This document shows positions 57,336-64,000 of a stretch of DNA of 64,000 bases, piece after piece. Source of the stretch: Capsicum annuum (Eukaryota > Streptophyta > Magnoliopsida > Solanales > Solanaceae); contig NC_061122.1 of the NCBI RefSeq assembly GCF_002878395.1, forward strand, positions 80,853,088-80,917,087. The letters are read 5' to 3'. The notes below the pieces were generated by a model that saw only the letters and a program-made list of their open reading frames with translations, was not told the origin of the DNA and did not search any database. Position numbers and translations under genes: made by a program. How positions within the stretch are numbered: the stretch's first letter is position 1; each line of letters starts with the position of its first letter.

Positions 57336-60293
57336 TGTCACAACTGGATTTATTAGTCATGATGGCACCTACTAAATTCCACCAGTAGTAATCCAAACCC
57401 TAACTCAGAGCTAACACAATGGGTTAATTTATGAGGAAATGCCCAACATAGGCTAAATTTAATGAATAGAAATTATAAATAAATAGGGTTCTAATAGATA
57501 AAATAGTTAACAGATGACTACCAATACCATGACCCGATAGAGCCAGTACAAGAGCATCTAAATAGTAATACAACTCAAATATCTTGGAATAGTCAAACAT
57601 TTGTCTTAATACAAAAGACTGAATCATAAGGATAGAAAGAAATAGGTGACTCTAACTCCAAGAGCTCACCCTATCTCTGAAAGATCAACTCTACACGAAT
57701 AACGATCAACGATAATAGCTAGTACTAGGATCTATACCAAAAAGGTATAAAATTATAGTATGAGTACCAAAACAATAGGTACTCAGTAGGCATCATCGAT
57801 CGACTAAGCTACTTCATGAAATAAAGATGATAAAATACAAGATACATCACTAAGTCAAGGTACAGAATCAAACCTGAATTATCTCTATCATCACTGCATA
57901 ATTAGAACATAACCCGAAATAATAATGATAACATAACATAAAAAATGAAGCACACAAAACATAACTACAAAATTGGCTTTCATAGCCAATTAGTGCAGAA
58001 AAGTAAAGAACTCATCATAGCCTCTCATACGACTTGAGGGTACACCTAAAAGAAGAGTAAAGCAATCATTCGATATTATAACTAACTGTCATTGTGAATT
58101 AACCATCTTTTAATAATTCACCATTATTCGGCATTACGTAAATATTTAGTTATTTACCAACATTAGTCCATAACCCACTAGTTGAACATTAACCATCTCT
58201 TATTACTAACAATAGCCATCATTAGTCACCATTTATCCACTATTCACCATTTTATCAACTAGGCATCCTTTATCACTAGCCATCATAGTCTTATTTAACC
58301 TCTACTTTTTACGTCATATTCTATGATGGAATATTTATATATATATTTATATATCTGGAATCGAGCAAAAAATTATAATCATCATCCAAAATTGAACCAG
58401 GAATATTTATCATCAAGACTCAGAATTGAAATAGTCATAAATATCAACAAGACTTAAAATTAAAATAATTATAATATTAATAAGACTCGAAATTAAACTG
58501 GTGAAAAATATTAACAACACTCAGAATTGAATCGGACATAAATATCATCATCATAATAGTACAATCAATAACATAAATAAAAATATAATTGTTAAGATAA
58601 ATAAACATGTAATTATTCTTCACATCTACAAACAATATCATCAAGTACTAAGGATTCTCACCATAACCTCAATACCTTTTCACAAGAGTCTAATAGGCAT
58701 AAAGATTCAACAAAGCTAACATGTTTCATAACCTAAGGTGGGTTAAGAGTCCACTCTAACCCTTAAATTTTAATTTAGGCAAATTTCTACTCGAACTAGG
58801 CTTAAGGTATCTAATTTTAATTTTATATGTAAAACAAGCCTTAATTAGACCTAAGATATGAAGTTCACCTAAAACATACGTAAATAGGTTCATTATGCCT
58901 AATGAGTAACCTAAGTCATTCTCATGCTAAGCATAAGGGACAAACCACAATTCATCTAAAGCACAAGGGAATAAGCTAACAGGTTCAAACTTATAGTGTC
59001 AAACTATCCTAAACGGCTCAATTAACCCCAAGTCTTGCAATTCATTAAATCAAATCCTAAAACACATCCCAATCTAACAACATATCATAATTATACTATA
59101 ACATAGCTCAATCTAACATGGATTAAACCTAGCCTACCTCGACGCCAAAGAAAGCTCATGAACTGTTAAACCTTTGATTTTTCCTTCCAAGAAGCATTCT
59201 CAAGATGCCAAGCTATCAAACTAACACTCTACATGTTAATACGAGAATAATGATACATATATTGCACCATTGTACTTCAGGTCCAAAAACAACATCAAAA
59301 AATCCATGTGGGTTTTATTTATAGAAATCATATTTTTTAATCCAACCCAACATTCATATATGATCAAGGAATCATAACCCTCAAGAATGGGTGAAAATCC
59401 AAGATAATTTGGGGCTAAAATCAAGCCCTCAAGATAATTGGGGTTTTGGTTAAGAACCTAGAAAATTCACCAAGAAGGGGAGGAAATCTTACCTTAATTT
59501 GAATGATCATTATGAAAATAGATGTTAAATAAGATTTATAATCACCCACAAGCCTCAAATTTGAGTTATCACACTCTTTAGGGATTTTTCTCTCAAGATG
59601 TGAGTGAGGAATAGGCTATTTTCTGACCTAATGGGTCTATTTATACCACTTCTAATTAATCAGGTGTTGCAATTGCACACCCTTGCATTTATAGGAGGTG
59701 TGATAATCTCCACAACCCTTAATATGATCGACAACCTCTCTACATACACTGGTGTGATTGTCACTCAAGTGGTGCGATAGTAGAGGCACCAGATATCAGC
59801 TGAAACTTGGAAATTCTTCCAAGTTTCCACCAAGGCATTGAGACTCATTCAGAACCTGATAGATGTAAATGAACTATGTAATTACACTAAATTTGATGCT
59901 CTAGATGTGATAGTAAATTTGGATTTTCCATCGAGGTTGTTCCGACCAAATATGTGTCCCATACCCAAATTTTCAATTTTTTAACTTTCCAACCAATAGG
60001 TCGAAATGAGCTTGGGTGCATCGAAACCCAAACCACTAGTCTAAAATTAATATTCTGGAGCTGTTGGCACTGTTATAATTTGTATCCGAGATCGTTTTAA
60101 TAAGTTTTTGCCGGTGGCCATTTGGAACCAACGAAGACTTCAAACTAAGAAATTGGTTAAAAAAAATCAAATAATTTGTTCGGTAATCAAACGGTTAATC
60201 TCAGCAAGTCATAAATGAGTTGGGACAGCTATGGAAAAGCTCTAATGGAAAAAATAAGAAAAAATACAAAAAATGACTTAAAGGGTCATTACA
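57336..60293 (-). repeat. H 5' LTR
   Basis: Minus strand start tgtaatgaccctttaagtc (60293), end ccagttgtgaca (57336), 2,958 bp. Same family as P. TATA box ggtataaatagac on the minus strand near 59,640-59,652. Contains degenerate gttaatca/ttcacca repeats (58,080-58,300), a 34-bp minisatellite (58,390-58,560) and CG-containing motifs (59,660-59,790). The flank taagt (60294-60298) should be one TSD copy; the other is off-window. Confidence 0.88.
58390..58560. repeat. 34-bp minisatellite in H 5' LTR, about 5 units
   Basis: agactcagaattgaa + gtcataaatatcaac-type units at about 34-bp spacing (58415, 58449, 58482, about 58516). Same unit as 4269-4510. Confidence 0.8.
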
Positions 60294-60298
60294 TAAGT

Positions 60299-61787
60299 CA
60301 ATTTTACCTAAGGTAAAGCATTTCGAGTAGGTTTCATCCTAAACTCAAGCGACTAAGAAAATCTTCTCATTAATGGAGTAACTAAGGTATTTCCACTCTA
60401 ATAAGAGCCTACAAGGTCAACTTTACTTAAGGTATGATTAACTAGGATAATTATGCCAAAAAAGTATCCAAAATAACCTAAATGATCCAAGTAATCTCAA
60501 GTATTTCAATTTATCACACCAACACCTAAAACCCATCTCAAATATAACAAAATATCATAAAAATACTATGAATTAGCTCAATATAATAAGGGGTAAAACT
60601 TAGCTTACCAGGATGCCAAAGGAACCTCAAAAGATCCATTAAATCACCATTTTTACCTTTTGAGAAGCTTCTGTAGGATGCCAAGCAATCAAAATCACAT
60701 TTTTCTCATCAGTACAAGAATAATGATACCAGTATTGCACCATTGTGCTTTGGATTCAAAAATCACATCAAAAACCCATGTAGGTCATATTTACAAAAAA
60801 TCACATTTCTGAAACCAACCCAACGTTCCCACAAGCTCAAGAAATCATTACCCTAAAAAATGGGTGAATTCGAGATAATTTGGGGATAAAGTCAAGCCCT
60901 CAAGATTTTAGGATTTTTGAACAAGAAATGGAAATTTCTACCATTAAAAAGGATGAAATATTACCACAAATTGGAAGATAATCGCGTAAACAATTGTTAG
61001 ATAAGCTCCCAAACAACCCACAAGCTCAAACTTTTAGGTATCTCTCTAATTAGGGTTTTAGCTCTATTGTAATGGATGAATAATTGGCAAAATCATGCAA
61101 AAAAGGTTAATTTCTAACCATACTAGGTCCTCGAGTCTCACTTTCCCAACCCAATATTCACAATCACCACATCTTATGGCTGAACAAGTGAGTTGCAAGC
61201 GCAACACTTTGTCTCGTGATTGCGACACTACTGACCTGATCAAATGAGTGGCGATCTCGGAGCAAACCATCGCGATCGTGATGCACCAGATACAGTAGAG
61301 ATGTTAAGCGTCCACCAAGCCCATAGGATTCATCTGGAATCCCGTATACACAAACAAACTATGTAACCATACCAAATTTGATATTTTGGACTCAATAACA
61401 CAATCAAAATTTTCATTCGAGGTTGTGTCAATGAAATGTGGTTCTCATACCCAATTTCCAATTTCTTAACTTTTTGACCAATAGGTCGAAATAAGCCTAG
61501 GTGCCTCAAGACTCTAACCAAAGGTCCACCAAGCCTAGAATAGATATTTTGGAGCTCCTAGAACAGTCAAAATTTTCATTTGAGGTTGTTTAACTGAACT
61601 TTTCACCCAGTGGCTATTTGGAATCAACAAAGACTTTAAAATAGGGAATTGATTCTAAAAATCAAACGAATTGCCCGGTAATCGAACTGTTAGTTCCACC
61701 AAGTCATAATGACTTGGGGCAAATATAGAAATGCTCTAACGGCTAAAATAAGCGAGAATATTAAAAATAACCTAAAAGGTTATTATA
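60299..61787 (-). repeat. Older LTR R (partial), host of H
   Basis: It aligns with the outer half of the H LTR (for example acatatcataattatac at 59,080 against aaatatcataaaaatac at 60,550; the CG-rich block at 61,140-61,300; right edge ggttattata for ggtcattaca). H-type LTR sequence starts again right after the H edge, so H seems inserted in R. The rest of R would be off-window to the left. Confidence 0.65.
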
Positions 61788-62064
61788 GAGAACTACATTG
61801 AAAAGGATCTGAGCTATATTGTTACAACTACCTCAAAGATTTGGTGTTGATCAATGAAATTTGAGCATCACATAATTTGCATAATTTTGTTAAAAAGGAT
61901 AGCTCTATTGCATGATCTAGCATAAGAAAAAGTGGGAAACTTTTCTTAAACATTCATAACCATCATTTACAAAAGTGGGCCCCTCAAAACCATAAATAAT
62001 ATCATTTTAACATGGCTTCCTAGACTCCATAGTACACTTGAACTATGTGTTCTAATGCCAAGTT
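61788..62064 (-). other. Leader of element T with degenerate PBS
   Basis: The last 55 bases (62,010-62,064) closely match the Q leader (catggcttc, acacttgaact, gccaagttt). The PBS reads tggcattagaac on the minus strand (plus 62049-62060), with four differences from the tRNA complement. The rest has no recognisable coding sequence. Confidence 0.55.
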
Positions 62065-62499
62065 TGTCGCGACCTGAGTCTACATCATAGATCTAACTAG
62101 CACTTGGAACCACAAATGGCCTGAAAAAATCACTAGGCCTAGCATGGAACATAAGACATGTACTAAAAGGTAATGTGAGCTAAATTTATCATAGGCTATT
62201 TGACTAATTGAGATAGAGATTCAAAGACTAAATACTGTAATCTGATTGTTATCACTAAAAACTTTACTAATAAATTAAATATGGTTAGCCATGAGAGGAA
62301 CCCCAGATACCTCTAAATAAATAAGATTCAAAAATAAAATCATAAGGAAATAAGAATAACTTTGAGTTCCCAAATGAGTAGGACTCATCCCCTGCTTACT
62401 ATAAATCTATAATGCATCTATCCACGAGCATGTAGATATTGAATATACATCAATGAAATGATGCACCATAGATAAAAGTATACAACCAGTATAAGAAGG
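62065..62499 (-). repeat. T 5' LTR, partial
   Basis: The left edge tgtcgcgacctgag directly follows the PBS/leader, so this is the end of a minus-strand 5' LTR. It seems cut at about 62,499 by another repeat. Too diverged to align confidently with other LTRs here. Confidence 0.5.
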
Positions 62500-64000
62500 T
62501 GTTGAGTATTGTTGCACCCAATTGCACGCAAGTATACGTGGTCAAAGATGTAGTATAGTTACTCTTGGAAGCTGAATATCAGATCCCACAAGGACTTGGT
62601 TTTTAGAAGACGGTCTGATTATAGTATTACTATTTAAGTTAAATAAAAGCAATTTACAACAAAAAAGAGTTTGTGTTTGTTTCTTATAAAGTGAATAATT
62701 TAAATAAAAATGATATGAAACTTGGATTTTAAACAATATATGGAGAATTCCTAGGTTGAGGCATCTATTTCACATCCATGCATAACTATGGTTTCTAGTC
62801 GGTGTTGGTGTTTATCGTGATAAGTGATTTACAAGGTTGATGATATAACACAGGGATAGTCATAGTGATTTATGAGGTTGATGATATAACTCAGGGATGG
62901 TCACCCTCAAAGTCATCTACCCAAATTTGTCTCGCAACTACATCATTGAGTGGGGATGTGAGTCTCTAATTTGGATGCACTAAGTTATCTTTTGATTATA
63001 TTAACTAAGTGGGGAATTTAGGTATATCTCTATCCTAAACTCAAGTCATACTTTAACAATTCATATTAAACCAATCAAAGATTGATCCATACTCTCTAAG
63101 TTCTTCATTCCATCCCTCCACTCCTATGGTTAATTTGTCTTGGGACTTGGGTTTATTCCAAAGTTCATGACTTATTAGAATAGTGAAACAAGAATGCAAA
63201 GAATAATTATATTACTTGATAATATATGCACCAACTAATAAACCATAATTAGACAATCATGTTGTAGCCTCAATACTAGAAAGAGGGTGTTTATCCACTC
63301 ATAGTCTTACAAAGAATCACCATTAAAGAGTTCATTAGTAAAACTACAAGAAACTAAAAGTTAAAGGAAGAAAAACCCTAGAGTAGAGCTTTTGATGTCT
63401 TCTCCTCTCTCTAATCTTGTGGTATTCCAAAATAATCATGTAAATGTGTCTAAGTACTCCTTATATAGTGATTTATGTCGTCCATAGGCTGCCCCATATA
63501 AAATATGTGCATTTATAACTTTGCCCCCAACTTAAATAAGTAAAAAACCAATTTTTTGACATCCTAAGAGAGTGGAGGAGAGGGAGGGGTTGTGCCACAT
63601 GGACAAGGGTGTGAGGCATAGGACCACATAACAACCAATATTGTGAGACCTCTCCCTATGTGAACAATGCAAGGCCCTCTCCTCAGGGTGAGGGTTCATC
63701 CAATTTTCTCTCTCTTCTTCTCGTCTGTTTGTCCCTTGTTTCCCTACTTCTTGTGGCTTGTTTATAGGCTTTATTTAGATTCAATAGCTCCTCTAATGGT
63801 ACAACATCTCATAACAAAAATTAGTCCATACAACACAATATAACTCATCAAAGTACACTAGAACATGTATAGCATAGGTTAGTCGGACTAGTTTTCTCGT
63901 CTAAACCCTATTTGACTCTTTTGACTCTTGAATTGTACCCTAAACACTCTAAACATGTAAATTATCACATAAATACACAAATAAACATTTTATACTTCAT
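62500..64000 (-). repeat. Unclassified LTR-like repeat U
   Basis: It begins tgttgagtattgttgcaccc on the plus strand. Read on the minus strand it ends in aatactcaaca. It has a minus-strand TATA candidate (ctatataagg, plus about 63,462-63,471) followed by ctagggttttt. This would fit a minus-strand 3' or solo LTR reaching past the window. No coding sequence. A 41-bp tandem duplication sits at 62823-62902. Confidence 0.4.
62823..62902. repeat. 41-bp tandem duplication in U
   Basis: agtgatttacaaggttgatg and agtgatttatgaggttgatg begin two copies at 62823 and 62864. Each continues atataac(a/t)cagggat(a/g)gtc. Confidence 0.85.

Overview
The window is repeat-dense, AT-rich plant nuclear DNA. I see no host gene, rRNA or tRNA gene and no CRISPR array. 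Almost everything is explained by LTR retrotransposons of the Ty3/gypsy superfamily, mostly Tekay/Del-like chromoviruses. They have long LTRs, a primer-binding site (PBS) matching plant initiator-Met tRNA (TGGTATCAGAGC), a gag-PR-RT-RNaseH-IN order, a D-35-E integrase and a chromodomain-like tail. The repeat style suggests a large-genome dicot, perhaps Solanaceae (pepper or a relative). That is inference from family resemblance, not proof.

The layout is a nest of insertions. I use my own labels. The main host is element H (minus strand). Its 5' LTR is at 57336-60293. Its internal region is scattered over 57335-55460, 52928-50903, 42410-42256 and 15523-14433. Its 3' LTR is at 14432-13462 and 5277-4267. 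H is interrupted, from left to right, by Q (minus strand; its 5' LTR is 1900-4266 and its body runs off the left edge), P (5278-13456, plus), the A element plus a tandem array (15524-about 42255, plus), E3 (42411-50902, plus) and solo LTR S2 (52929-55459, minus). Inside A lies solo LTR S1 (16278-29589), and S1 is split by the full-length E2 element (18002-28806). H itself appears to sit in an older LTR, R (60299-61787), which lies in the 5' part of a still older element T. The nest is therefore about six levels deep on its longest path (T > R > H > A > S1 > E2).

Boundaries rest on TG...CA termini and target-site duplications (TSDs) read directly. Perfect TSDs: E2 cagat, E3 gatat, S2 gtaaa. 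Four-of-five TSDs: A taatc/taatt, P atttc/atttt, S1 gtttt/gttta. All coding regions are broken by stops, frameshifts and deletions. E2 is the most complete (gag through IN and chromodomain-like tail). E3 has lost gag and protease. P has lost protease, most of RT, RNaseH and the IN core. H has lost RNaseH.

The most unusual parts are: (i) a head-to-tail array of four LTRs sharing three internal regions (35287-42255, period about 2.08 kb) of a small non-autonomous element; (ii) element A beside it, a gag/protease-only element with 625-bp LTRs in which pol is replaced by a long open region (about 32.56-34.26 kb) coding for no protein I recognise. A and the array share LTR motifs, LTR start and PBS leader, so they look like one non-autonomous lineage.
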